The notes beneath the pieces were generated by a model. That model saw nothing but the letters and a program-made list of their open reading frames with translations. It searched no databases and was not told the origin of the DNA. A program made the translations under genes and the position numbers. This document shows positions 17,668-26,240 of a stretch of 64,000 bases of DNA, piece after piece. Every line of letters begins with the position of its first letter. Position 1 is the stretch's first letter. Origin of the DNA: CAVVFX01 sp963747535 (GTDB lineage: Bacteria > Acidobacteriota > Terriglobia > Bryobacterales > Bryobacteraceae); the NCBI GenBank assembly GCA_963747535.1, contig CAVVFX010000002.1, positions 1,302,001-1,366,000 on the forward strand, written 5' to 3'.

Positions 17668-17850
17668 TGCGAACGTCTGTCCCGACGCGCGATTTGTGGA
17701 CCATCGGTCAAGGTCGGCCCGTTCGATGACGCGCCGACCGGCGACCAAAGTGGAAGGTAAGTCGCCGTTCCTTATCTCGCGGGCGATTGTGCGCGCGCTT
17801 TTGCGCAAGATCACGGCAGCCTGCTCGATGGAGAATTTGTCTGCTGCCAT
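17668..17850 (-). pseudogene. Excisionase-type helix-turn-helix gene truncated at the IS junction
   Basis: From the ATG at 17850 the product reads FSIEQAAVILRKSARTIARE, then NGDLPSTLVAGRRVIERADLDRW in two halves of a MerR/excisionase-like winged helix of the kind that binds DNA next to integrase genes. After about 56 codons the sequence runs into the IS1380 remnant and the frame becomes IS antisense. The domain may be nearly complete, but the natural end is gone. Confidence 0.55.
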
Positions 17851-17899
17851 GTCTGCATCATTGCAGCCACACCACATAGGGAGTCCAGTAGGTCAATTC

Positions 17900-18217
17900 C
17901 TACCTGTTTTTCGTCTTCTCTTTGGCCGGGTCTTGGCCAGCCAGTACCCGTTCGATTCTAATGGCTGGGATCGACCATGCCCCCAGTGTTGGCCTCTTTT
18001 CGGTTCCCCTCCGCCATCGCTGAAACTCGGCATGGTGGATGCCAGCGGAGTACTCGATATCCGTCAGGCTGAGTCTGGGATTCCGCGCCCGAAATGCCTG
18101 GAGCCGGTCTTCGCGGCCTTCGATTGGCGATGATTCGGGTGGCTTTGGTTCTTTTCCGGCCCGTTTGACGACCAACTTGATACGTTCGACCAGCAGGGCT
18201 TCGCCGACCCGCGCCAT
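17900..18217 (-). CDS. Hypothetical protein, 105 residues or more
   Basis: From the ATG at 18217 the product is basic and proline-rich in the middle, with SLTDIEYSAGIHHAEFQRWRR near the end, which could be a short helix-turn-helix. The frame stays open upstream to overlap the end of the 18286-18591 gene, so the true start may be earlier or the two frames may be one gene with a frame change near 18290. No family recognised. Confidence 0.45.
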   Translation of the reverse strand: MARVGEALLVERIKLVVKRAGKEPKPPESSPIEGREDRLQAFRARNPRLSLTDIEYSAGIHHAEFQRWRRGTEKRPTLGAWSIPAIRIERVLAGQDPAKEKTKNR

Positions 18218-18285
18218 GATTGCTCGATTACGACGAGAATCGGGGTCGGACCACTTCCCGTGGTCGGTCTCGAACGTGAAGCGAC

Positions 18286-18591
18286 TCAGGTCCCCAAGAG
18301 TCTTAACCAGAGTTCACGTTTTATACGATCCTCCATGTCCGCGACGTCTTGATCGAAAGTTGGCGAGTCCGGCAGCGTTCCGGCCTCCTTGGCGAATCGC
18401 TCCGCTTCTTCCATGGCGTACAACCGGAACAGTTCCCGCTCCTCATCGCGGGACACAACATAGGGCTTCCTACCGGAACTTCCGAGCGCCCTCAAAAGCT
18501 CGATGCCAAACGGGCTATCTATATCGTCATCATCGGTCTCACCCTTCCGAAGACTGGCGAAAAACGAGCGGATGTCCTTGTAATCTGCCAT
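18286..18591 (-). CDS. Hypothetical acidic protein, 101 residues
   Basis: From the ATG at 18591 it encodes an acidic, helix-rich chain (RDEERELFRLYAMEEAERFA) ending LWLRLLGT. No family recognised. It is in tandem with the next leftward frame, with overlapping ends, and may be its N-terminal half. Confidence 0.45.
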   Translation of the reverse strand: MADYKDIRSFFASLRKGETDDDDIDSPFGIELLRALGSSGRKPYVVSRDEERELFRLYAMEEAERFAKEAGTLPDSPTFDQDVADMEDRIKRELWLRLLGT

Positions 18592-18746
18592 CTGGCGTTC
18601 GCGCCCCCATGCGCCCTCCCTTGACCCAGACCGCTATTCGCCCCCTGATTCCCACTTTCGATGACGTGTTGCGCCATCTACTGGATCGTAAACGTGGATT
18701 ATTCTTCCTGATGCGTAGCACCCTCTTTGCTCGGCCATTTCCGGAC

Positions 18747-19238
18747 TTAAATGTCCAACTCGATCTCATAGGGGAGATCTAGCGCCGCTGCGGTGGCTAA
18801 AGTGATGGACTCAGGGTACGCGCGCCCGACCTTCTGATCTGCATGTTTGAAGTCGTCGAAACTGTCGAACGTCTCCATTGCAGGGCCCGATCGACCGTCG
18901 CAGGGTTGAGTGTAAACCACGAGCCTACCCTTTGCCGTCTGGGCGACAGAACACTTAACTTGCCAGAAGTTTCCCAGTGCGGCGCAGTCAACTCCTGCTT
19001 CTTCGTCGGCAGGTTCGACTAACCAACGCCCAATAAAGCTCTTTAGTATCAGAGGTTTATTCGAATTATTCCAAAACCGTAAGACGATCTTCTCCATCTT
19101 ACGGACCGGTGTGGATGCCGCGAGTCGTTTACGGATGCACTCAGCGAAGATTAGGGACAAACCCTCGTCCAGCTGCCTCTTAGCCTTTTCAACCATTTCA
19201 ACATCCGAATCTCTAATGTAGAGCGTTATGTTCGGCAT
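18747..19238 (-). CDS. EXLDI-like protein
   Basis: 163 residues. The N-terminus MPNITLYIRDSDVEMVEKAK with LSLIFAECIRKRLA looks like a ribbon-helix-helix-type start shared with EXLDI proteins (TIGR04342), and the chain ends EIELDI, close to the motif that names the family although the first E is displaced. The middle is a beta-rich segment. Function is unknown. A strong promoter lies so close that the transcript should be leaderless. Confidence 0.5.
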   Translation of the reverse strand: MPNITLYIRDSDVEMVEKAKRQLDEGLSLIFAECIRKRLAASTPVRKMEKIVLRFWNNSNKPLILKSFIGRWLVEPADEEAGVDCAALGNFWQVKCSVAQTAKGRLVVYTQPCDGRSGPAMETFDSFDDFKHADQKVGRAYPESITLATAAALDLPYEIELDI

Positions 19239-19246
19239 CTACTTGT

Positions 19247-19275
19247 ACTATACGTGGAATACCAAGTGTAGTCAA
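19247..19275 (-). promoter_or_regulatory. Sigma-70-type promoter of the EXLDI-like gene
   Basis: In reverse: TTGACT (19270-19275), a 17-base spacer, then TATAGT (19247-19252). Only eight bases separate the -10 box from the ATG at 19238, so transcription should start at or next to the A of ATG and no ribosome-binding site fits. Confidence 0.6.
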
Positions 19276-19344
19276 AAAAAAAGGTTGCTGATTGGAGACT
19301 CCAGAATGTGAATTGCGATACGCAATCGAGCCAGTAAGTCTCCG

Positions 19345-19818
19345 CTACCCCCGGCGCATTAGTGGCGTCCGCTGGCGCGGTTGTCGGGTCCATGCAGGCA
19401 TACGTCCAACGCTGCGGGCGGTTGCATCCATGACCGCCACTACTGCGCTACCACGGGCAGCTGCTGAGTTCGTACGTTCACGGGTGTGTTCGCATTCGTA
19501 GGCGTCCATCGCCACGTTGGCCGCTTCGAGTCCGCGCGCAATGCTTCGAGGCAGGCCGCCCGGCTGCCACGCGCCGGGATCCACGATAAATGTCTCCATC
19601 TCGCGGAGCACAGTGGCGGGCTGGCCGTAGTTCGACTCAGAGCCGAACGTGAAGAGCGTGACGCCTCCTGACGTTGGCGCGAAACAGTCCGCTGCCATCT
19701 GCGGCTCCACGGAGCTGTGTAGCGTGATGATGTCCGGTCGATCCTGGCATACGTCCACCATTGCCGTTGCATCCATTACCGCCACCACCGTGCTGGCACG
19801 AGCGGTTAGTGCGTCCAT
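19345..19818 (-). CDS. Hypothetical protein with an internal repeat
   Basis: A 157-codon frame in which VVAVMDATA occurs twice, near the start and near the end. At DNA level the two lie at about 19418-19468 and 19762-19812 in the same orientation. The centre (RPDIITLHSSVEPQMAADCF, SGGVTLFTFGSES) has a diverged copy downstream of the slipin gene. No family recognised; it may be a remnant. Confidence 0.3.
   Translation of the reverse strand: MDALTARASTVVAVMDATAMVDVCQDRPDIITLHSSVEPQMAADCFAPTSGGVTLFTFGSESNYGQPATVLREMETFIVDPGAWQPGGLPRSIARGLEAANVAMDAYECEHTRERTNSAAARGSAVVAVMDATARSVGRMPAWTRQPRQRTPLMRRG
19641..19753 (+). repeat. Diverged direct repeat, copy A, left of the slipin gene
   Basis: The segment beginning gaacgtgaagagcgtgac matches 20693-20805 (beginning gtggtgaagagcgtgatc) with many substitutions. 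In reverse both encode RPxIITLHxSVxPQxAxDxF and GGxTLFT, so a protein-coding piece was duplicated. Confidence 0.5.
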
Positions 19819-19926
19819 ATCGCGTCCTACTGCCGCCGGTCCACAATTAGGTCGCGTAGGTGCTGATCACGGCGCTGGCCACCAACCCGTCATATTGGGT
19901 TCTCCCATTTGTAGTACGCTAGCGGC

Positions 19927-20688
19927 ATGATCTTTGTGGTCCTTGCCTTGCTATTCATGATTTTCATCTCGGGAATCAGAACTGCAAGGGAGTACCAACG
20001 TGCCGTCGTGTTCCGGTTGGGCCGGTACGCTGGACTTCGCGGTCCGGGTCTGTTCTGGCAGATTCCACTTGGAATCGAAAATCAAATCCGTGTCGACCTG
20101 CGCATCGTGACCAATCCCATTGAGCAGCAAGAGACGATCACCCGAGATAGTGTCACGGTGAAAGTTAACGCAGTGCTCTGGTTCCGCGTTGAGGATCCGC
20201 AAAAGGCCGTGCTGACGGTGGAGAACTTCCGGGTTGCAGTGCAACAGGTCGCGCTTACGAGTCTGCGCAACGTGATTGGCCAGCATGATCTCGACGAAGT
20301 GTTAAAGGCGCGAGATAAGATCAACGCTCTTCTGCGAAAAAACGTAAGCGAGACAGCGGCCCCATGGGGAGTGGCAGTGGAGTTGTTGGAGATGAAAGAT
20401 GTGGAGATACCGCAGGACATGCAGCGGGTGATGGCAATGGAAGCTGAAGCCATGCGCGAGAAGCGAGCCCGTATCATAAAGGCGGAAGCCGAACTGGAGG
20501 CTTCGAAGAAGCTGACCGAAGCGGCGCAACTGATGGTCGGTAATCCGGCCGCACTCGAATTACGCCGGATGCAAATGGTAGCTGAGGTGGGGGCGGAGAA
20601 CAACAGCACTACGGTCATCATGATTCCAGCCGAGTTTGCTCATGTTGCTGACAGCTTGTCGAAGTTTCTGGACGGTAAGGAAAGCTAG
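19927..20688 (+). CDS. Slipin (SPFH/band 7 protein)
   Basis: 253 residues: one N-terminal membrane helix (residues 1-17), then the band 7 domain with YQRAVVFRLGRYAGLRGPGLFW, TRDSVTVKVNAVLWFRVEDP and LRNVIGQHDLDEVL, and a C-terminal coiled coil rich in Glu/Lys/Ala (AMEAEAMREKRARIIKAEAE). These are the hallmarks of prokaryotic stomatins, which form membrane-bound oligomers that organise lipid domains. Slipins usually pair with an NfeD-type protein; none is next to it here. It is flanked by two diverged copies of a coding fragment. Confidence 0.9.
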   Translation: MIFVVLALLFMIFISGIRTAREYQRAVVFRLGRYAGLRGPGLFWQIPLGIENQIRVDLRIVTNPIEQQETITRDSVTVKVNAVLWFRVEDPQKAVLTVENFRVAVQQVALTSLRNVIGQHDLDEVLKARDKINALLRKNVSETAAPWGVAVELLEMKDVEIPQDMQRVMAMEAEAMREKRARIIKAEAELEASKKLTEAAQLMVGNPAALELRRMQMVAEVGAENNSTTVIMIPAEFAHVADSLSKFLDGKES

Positions 20689-20692
20689 CGCG

Positions 20693-20805
20693 GTGGTGAA
20701 GAGCGTGATCCCTCCTAGCTTTGGCGCAAAAATAGTCCGTTGCGGTCTGTGGCAGCACTGACTTGTGTAGCGTGATAAGCCCTGGCCGTTACCTGTAGGC
20801 GACCG
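20693..20805 (+). repeat. Diverged direct repeat, copy B, right of the slipin gene
   Basis: Partner of copy A at 19641-19753, starting five bases after the slipin stop. The encoded strand (LITLHKSVLPQTATD, then APKLGGITLFT) is interrupted by a frame change, so this copy is dead. Confidence 0.5.
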
Positions 20806-21369
20806 CAGGCCGATAGCTTGATGGGACGGCGTCGCTGGCATTCGCTTTCGGAAATTGGGTATTGGCTTCCACTTCGCGGATTTGTGCCGTCTGCCGCGCT
20901 GAATGTGCCGCAATCAACAGCAGGAACCGGTAGGCGTCCATCGGCCCAGTCGGTCCGGTCCCGAGTGGACACGGAGGCCATCCTGCGTGGTCTCGACATA
21001 GGCAATGGTCTTATCTTGTCCCGGCGGATGTTGAACTCCTGCACGGCGCTTAGTGGGGTCACTTGCCGCTAGGCACGATCTGTTCGCGCCACTAGTTTGC
21101 TATCTCCTTCGCTGTTGGCCGTCGCTGCGCGCGCGACTACCGGCGTGCCAAAGATCTTCTGCGACCCAGCGAAAATAATAAGTCGCGCCCGAGTTCGAAA
21201 CGCCTGGGCGGAGAGCAGCGGCATCTCCGGGCCTGACGCCCGCGACGGCTGCGGAAGTGCGGAGCGCCAAAAACGCCAGCGCCCCGCTGAGCGCATTGCA
21301 GGCCCTCCAGCGAGTTCATCACGGTGCCGACGAGAATGGATCCTCGTTTTACCCTTGCCTATTGTTCGC

Positions 21370-21575
21370 GGAGCCGTTGGTGTTCTGAAGGATGTCTCGG
21401 AGTTTTGGGTCAAGAACGGACCGGATCAACCTGCGGCTTCGCGTTACCACTACCAATTTGCAATCTTCAGCACGTCAGATTTAACCGGGGACGCTCAGGA
21501 CTATGCCTTCGCGCACGACGTCCATCTCCTTCCTCTGAGAGGGTCGTCGTTCTTTAGCCCAGTTGTGAGAGCGAT
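21370..21575 (+). pseudogene. Fragment of an unrecognised protein gene
   Basis: One frame reads VRGAVGVLKDVSEFWVKNG, then RYHYQFAIFSTSDLTGDAQD and YAFAHDVHLLPLRGSSFFSP, which looks like genuine protein and resembles the core of some nuclease-like hypothetical proteins, though I cannot name the family. No start or natural end is visible; it gives way to symporter sequence in another frame. Confidence 0.35.
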
Positions 21576-21603
21576 CGAAGATGCCGTTGAGGAAATACCC
21601 CGC

Positions 21604-21856
21604 CGGCGTTACACAATTCTTTCCTGGAGTCGTGCTGGGCCTCTATTGGAATCGCGTCACCATGCCTGGGGTGTTCGCCGGTATGATTGCGGGAGTCACC
21701 ACGGTCGCCTTCCTGATCCTCACCCATCAGAACCCATTTTTAGGCTGGAACGCTGGGTTCGTGGCCCTTTGCATCAACTTTCTGATTACCGCGATCCTTA
21801 GCTTAGTCACGCCAGCGATTCTGCCAGCCGCTAGAGCAAACCCGGAACTAAGCTGA
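21604..21856 (+). pseudogene. C-terminal fragment of a sodium:solute symporter
   Basis: The frame reads GVTQFFPGVVLGLYW, then VFAGMIAGVTTVAFLILTH and NAGFVALCINFLITAILSL, the last two or three membrane helices of SSS-family transporters, ending in TGA at 21854. The first ten or more helices are missing. Remnant. Confidence 0.65.
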
Positions 21857-22187
21857 ACATTGATGTCATGATCAATCGTTGCAGGCATGCCTGTGCGTAA
21901 CCCGGTTTGCTCGTGTATGGCGTACTCGGACGTTACTCTTTCAAATTCGCGGTTTGGGCGATAAGTTCCCTTGGCCAGGGATTCCTCGACCATGACGGGA
22001 ACAGGACCTCTACAACTTTCGCCATCCGAGCGCAATAGATCAAACTTGCGCGATGCGCCGCCCGAGGAGCGGATTGCCCGCTCTGCTTCATGGCGCGCCT
22101 CACGAGTAAAACCACCTGTCTTTAAGTACAATCCGTTGTCATTGCGGTGATAAACTGATGCTGATTTTACAGAAAGAGGAAGATTGC
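21857..22187. other. Intergenic region before the cupin gene
   Basis: No convincing reading frame; it should hold the promoter of the cupin gene. Confidence 0.35.
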
Positions 22188-22727
22188 ATGTCCAAACCGA
22201 TTCGCACGCTGATACTCACTTACATTTGTTGCGTGGTCTCCGCCCAGGTTCCGAAGAGCGTCGCGACTGGCACCTATGTGACACCGGCCGATATGACCAG
22301 CGCATTGAAGAGCGCTCCAAACCAAGCCGCTCCGCTCATCGACAGGCCTGTTCGCGTGATTGATGCCGGCGGACATTACCTCGGCGTCGCCGTGGTCCAG
22401 CGGACGATTGCCGACCAACGCGCGCTTGTACACGATAAAATCGACGAGATCTATTACATGCTTGAAGGCGGAGGAACGCTGTTAACGGGCGGCACGCTTG
22501 TCAATGGCAAGGAGACCGCATCAAACCCCACCGTCGGCCCAGGCTGGAGCGGCACAGGCATCAAGGGCGGGGAGAGCCGGCGGGTCACGGCGGGCGATGT
22601 AGTGTTCATCCCTGCGGGTACGCCGCACATGTTCAGCCAGCTTGAATTGCCGAAGTGGGCCAATTTCAGTTGCCAAAAGCACCTGACTTATCGCGTCGAT
22701 CCGAGTCAGGTGCTGGGGCTGAAGTAA
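22188..22727 (+). CDS. Secreted cupin-domain protein
   Basis: 179 residues from the ATG at 22188, preceded by AGAAAGAGGAAG; the upstream in-frame start would swallow that site. A signal peptide ends at VSAQVP. The cupin barrel carries DKIDEIYYMLEGGGTLLTGG (motif 1 with Glu) and VTAGDVVFIPAGTPHMFSQ (motif 2 with His). Motif 1 lacks the usual first two histidines, having VHDKIDE instead. The role may be sensing or a small enzymatic step in the periplasm; no partner gene is near. An 11-base inverted repeat lies within its last codons. Confidence 0.75.
   Translation: MSKPIRTLILTYICCVVSAQVPKSVATGTYVTPADMTSALKSAPNQAAPLIDRPVRVIDAGGHYLGVAVVQRTIADQRALVHDKIDEIYYMLEGGGTLLTGGTLVNGKETASNPTVGPGWSGTGIKGGESRRVTAGDVVFIPAGTPHMFSQLELPKWANFSCQKHLTYRVDPSQVLGLK
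22678..22714 (+). repeat. Inverted repeat at the 3' end of the cupin gene
   Basis: AGCACCTGACT (22678-22688) and AGTCAGGTGCT (22704-22714) are perfect complements with a 15-base loop, inside the coding end. There is no T-run after it, so a classic terminator is not supported; an RNA-stabilising or Rho-dependent role is possible. Confidence 0.45.
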
Positions 22728-23125
22728 ACGGGCGGACTGGTTCTACGTCAAACAGGTCGCCAGATCCTGAGTCACGGCGCATCAGGCAGTTGACTGGGCT
22801 ACCAGTGGATTGATTCTCCCTGACGCGTGGTGTAGACCGACTGAACTCCGCATCATCGGGCAGACCGTGCACATCAGGCCCAGCGCATCCGCTAACCGGA
22901 CGCCCTGGAAAGTTTTCAGTTTTTTCTATTTTTTTATTTTTTCCGCATGGCCTGAATTCGGAGCTCCCAAAGTTCAAGGTTTCGGCTGGGAGGTATGGTG
23001 GCAGCGCCCACCGGTCTCAGCATCTGGTGCCGCTCGATGTTGTGAACCTGGCGGACGCGAAATGGAGGGAAGCTGTCACCAGCGGATTCGAACGTTCGGA
23101 TCGGGCGATGAAGGACTGCAGAGTC
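22728..23125. other. Convergent intergenic region
   Basis: Between the ends of the cupin and S9 peptidase genes. It contains a T-rich tract at about 22917-22942 but no clear paired stem before it. No gene seen. Confidence 0.35.
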
Positions 23126-25462
23126 TTACTGTACCCCTCGCTCGTTTTCATTTGGCGGCGGATGCATCTGGTATTCGTGCGGCGGTTCGTCGCCTGCCAA
23201 CCATTTCACGAAATAGTCCCAGCGCCGCCGCACCATGTAGGGTTCGTTTCCGAAGCCGTGGCTGCGATTGGGCAGCATCAGCAAGTCGAAATCCTTATTG
23301 GCTTTGATCAATTCATCCACCACCAGCAGCGTGTTATACGGCGGTACGTTCGTGTCCATCGTGCCGTGCGCCAGGAGGAGATGGCCTTTCAGATTCTTCG
23401 CCACCAGCTGATTGGCCTGGTTGTCGTAGTTGGTCTTGTCGCCTTCTTTCACTAGTAGGCCTTGCCACTTCTCCGCCCAGTCGTCCTCGTACTCGCGGTT
23501 GTCGTGGTTGCCGGCTTCGGAGATGCCAACTTTGAAAAAATCCGGGTAGCGGAACATCGCGTCGGCTGCGGCGTAACCGCCGCCAGAGTGACCGTAAATG
23601 CCCGCCCGGTTGATATCGATATAGGGATACATCGTGGCTAATTGCTGCATGGCGGATACCTGATCGGGCAGCGTATTGTCGCCCATATCGCCGAAGTAAG
23701 CTTCGTGAAACTTCTTGGAGCGCCACGGTGTTCCCATGCCATCGATCTCCACCACCACAAAGCCTAGCTCCGCTAGCGCCTGGCAGTCGCCGCGTGCGAA
23801 GGTGAAGTTCCGCGTGCCGACGCTGCCAGTCTGCGGCCCCGGATAGATGTGGTTCACAATCGGGTACTTCTTCGTGCGATCCAGAATCGTAGGCGTAAAC
23901 ATGAGCCCATAGAGATCAGTTGCGCCATCGCGCGCCTTCACGACGATTGAAACTGGCGGCTTCCAACCCACAGCTGTCAGCTTTGAAAGATCAGCCTTCT
24001 CCACGGTCGTGATCTGCTTCCCAGCCTTGTCACGCAGCAACGCCACAGGTGCGGCATCTGGCTTCGAGTACACGTCAACGAAATACTTGCCGGATTTGGA
24101 GAGCGTTACCTCGTGGTTCGCGTCTTCCGGCGTCAGCAGCGTCAGGCTCTTGCCATCGAATCCGACACTGTAGAGGTGACTGAAGTAAGGATCCCGGCCC
24201 TTCTCCCGTCCGACGCCGAGCAGGTAAATGACCCGGCTTTTCTCATCCACACGCAGAACCTGGGTAACGTTCCAGTCGCCAGTGGTGATCCGTTGTTTCA
24301 CCTGGCCAGTGCTGAGCTCATACATGTAAAGCTGTCCCCAGTTATCGCGCTCGCTGAACCAAATGATTTCATTGGTCTCGGGGAGATACTTCCAGTTCAC
24401 GCGGCCATTGCCGGATTCGAAGAATGTGGCCACTTTCTCTGTGAAGACGTCACGCACTGCCCCCGAGCCGATATCGGCCACGCGCATCGTCTCCTCCTTG
24501 TGATCGCGCGAGGTAGATACGAACGCCACCGACGAACTGTCCGAGTTCCACTGCATGTCGCTCCAGTCGCTGATGCCCCGGCATGAGACGTCGTCGCAGA
24601 GAGTCGAACGGTGCTGCTGCGGGGCGATTTGCAGGCGCGTCATCTTCAGCGTCCGCAGATCGATCACCACTGGATGAATCATGGTCACCGTGGCATCGCC
24701 GGGCAACGGATATTTCCAGGCCCTCAACGTGGGGTGCCCTACTTTCGTGTTCACTAGGTACATCTCGCCCACGCCGCGCTGGTCCTGCTGGAACGTCGCG
24801 ATCTTTCTTGAGTCCGGTGACCACGTCACAATCGGTCGATCACTCATTTGCCAGCCAGCGTTGTCGGTGGCGTAGCCAAAGTCTTTGATCCCGTCAGGGG
24901 TGACCTGCGTCTCCTGCCCGGTAACCGCGTCGCGAATCCATAGGTTGTAGTCGCGAATGAAGGCCACGCTCTTGCCATCAGGTGAAGCGGAATCGCTATG
25001 CTCGGTAGACGACGCGTTGCCTATAGAGGCGCAGGCCGTGCCTGCCGTGTCGCACTTCCAGCGTTTCCCTGTAGCGTTGAACGTGAAAGATTTCGCGTCA
25101 TCCGCAAGTTCGATGGTCTGGAATGGCAGCTTGCCCGCTTCGTACTTACCGCCCAAAGCTGCGCTGAGCAAGGCCGCCACTTTGGTTTGATCGAACGCCG
25201 GACCACGGGTATTCTTCGCTGCGTCCACAAGGATAAACCGGGTTCCCTCCTCCGTCGTGGTGCGATACCAGAAGTGTTCATCAGAAAGCCACGTGGGCCG
25301 GACCCCGGCGTGGTAGACCAGCGGTTCCGTGTTGTATCCCATGAACTTTTCGGCGTGCTCATAGTCGGCCGTGGTCAGCGTCCGCGTCTGCGCCAGACCC
25401 AGCAGCGCGGCGGCAAGTAGAAAAACCAAAAAAAGCTTCACAGTTCGGAGAGTGACATTCAT
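23126..25462 (-). CDS. S9 family peptidase (dipeptidyl peptidase IV type)
   Basis: 778 residues with a signal peptide ending LLGLAQ. Residues about 80-500 form the DPP IV N-terminal propeller (SPDGKSVAFIRDYNLWIRD, WSPDSRKIATFQQD). The C-terminal alpha/beta hydrolase has the full triad: Ser at about 625 in GHSGGG, Asp at about 702 in HGTMDTNVP, His at about 734 in RSHGFG. The enzyme removes dipeptides or short peptides from N-termini, probably in the periplasm as part of protein scavenging. It is a single gene, unbroken over 2.3 kb. Confidence 0.92.
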   Translation of the reverse strand: MNVTLRTVKLFLVFLLAAALLGLAQTRTLTTADYEHAEKFMGYNTEPLVYHAGVRPTWLSDEHFWYRTTTEEGTRFILVDAAKNTRGPAFDQTKVAALLSAALGGKYEAGKLPFQTIELADDAKSFTFNATGKRWKCDTAGTACASIGNASSTEHSDSASPDGKSVAFIRDYNLWIRDAVTGQETQVTPDGIKDFGYATDNAGWQMSDRPIVTWSPDSRKIATFQQDQRGVGEMYLVNTKVGHPTLRAWKYPLPGDATVTMIHPVVIDLRTLKMTRLQIAPQQHRSTLCDDVSCRGISDWSDMQWNSDSSSVAFVSTSRDHKEETMRVADIGSGAVRDVFTEKVATFFESGNGRVNWKYLPETNEIIWFSERDNWGQLYMYELSTGQVKQRITTGDWNVTQVLRVDEKSRVIYLLGVGREKGRDPYFSHLYSVGFDGKSLTLLTPEDANHEVTLSKSGKYFVDVYSKPDAAPVALLRDKAGKQITTVEKADLSKLTAVGWKPPVSIVVKARDGATDLYGLMFTPTILDRTKKYPIVNHIYPGPQTGSVGTRNFTFARGDCQALAELGFVVVEIDGMGTPWRSKKFHEAYFGDMGDNTLPDQVSAMQQLATMYPYIDINRAGIYGHSGGGYAAADAMFRYPDFFKVGISEAGNHDNREYEDDWAEKWQGLLVKEGDKTNYDNQANQLVAKNLKGHLLLAHGTMDTNVPPYNTLLVVDELIKANKDFDLLMLPNRSHGFGNEPYMVRRRWDYFVKWLAGDEPPHEYQMHPPPNENERGVQ

Positions 25463-26240
25463 GGCGGGCCTCTGTCAATACAGGCTGCGTGCGGCGCGTG
25501 GGCGGCCCTATGTGGGACAGGCCGATCCGGCCGGAACGTGGGCGTTATGGCGTAATATCGATAGCCTATTCCGCCGAGCTGCCGAATCCATTTCAGCGGC
25601 ATACCGGCTTTTCACTCATGTGTTTCACCCGGTGCGTTTCACGGGAGGAATTCGCGATGCGCAGTCAGTTTCCCCCAAGCGACTTCCTGGGCCACGTGGA
25701 TCGCACTACGAGCTATCATGTTGTCACTCAGCTCTTCATGTTTCTTCGGCTTCTCGCACCGACAGCCTGGGGCTGACAAACCTCACTGCGATACCTGCCT
25801 CAGCGAGCATCTCTAATGCCGTGGAGTGCTCATCAGAGTAGCGTTGGCTGCTATATTCGCTCGCGAGGTTTGGGCTGAAACCAATCTTCCGGTATTCTAA
25901 CATTTCGAGCATAATGTGGAAGCGCCAAGCTGTTCAGTTCGCCAAGCGAGTTACCCCATTCGACGGATGCCTAAAAACTTTTCAGTTCTAATTTATTTTT
26001 CTATAAAAAATGGAAGCCTCGATTTGCAGGTCAACCGCTGCACGGACTTTAGGCAGGATAGGGTGGCCGGGCCCAGTCGCAGTCAGTTGCGCGAGCCGGC
26101 GACTACTTACTCATGTGGTTGTGGACGGCGTATCGCCGGGATCGAGCAACTGGGCCGCCAGTTCTTTAAATCCATTTTGTGTGTGAGCCACGCCAGCGGA
26201 CGGCTGGTCGGAGGCCCCTCTTTTTGCAAAGGCTTTGTGC
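25463..26240. other. Long intergenic region
   Basis: Nearly 780 bases between two leftward genes. Short frames show no family motif. An AT-rich tract lies at about 25976-26010. No RNA gene or repeat recognised. Confidence 0.35.
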
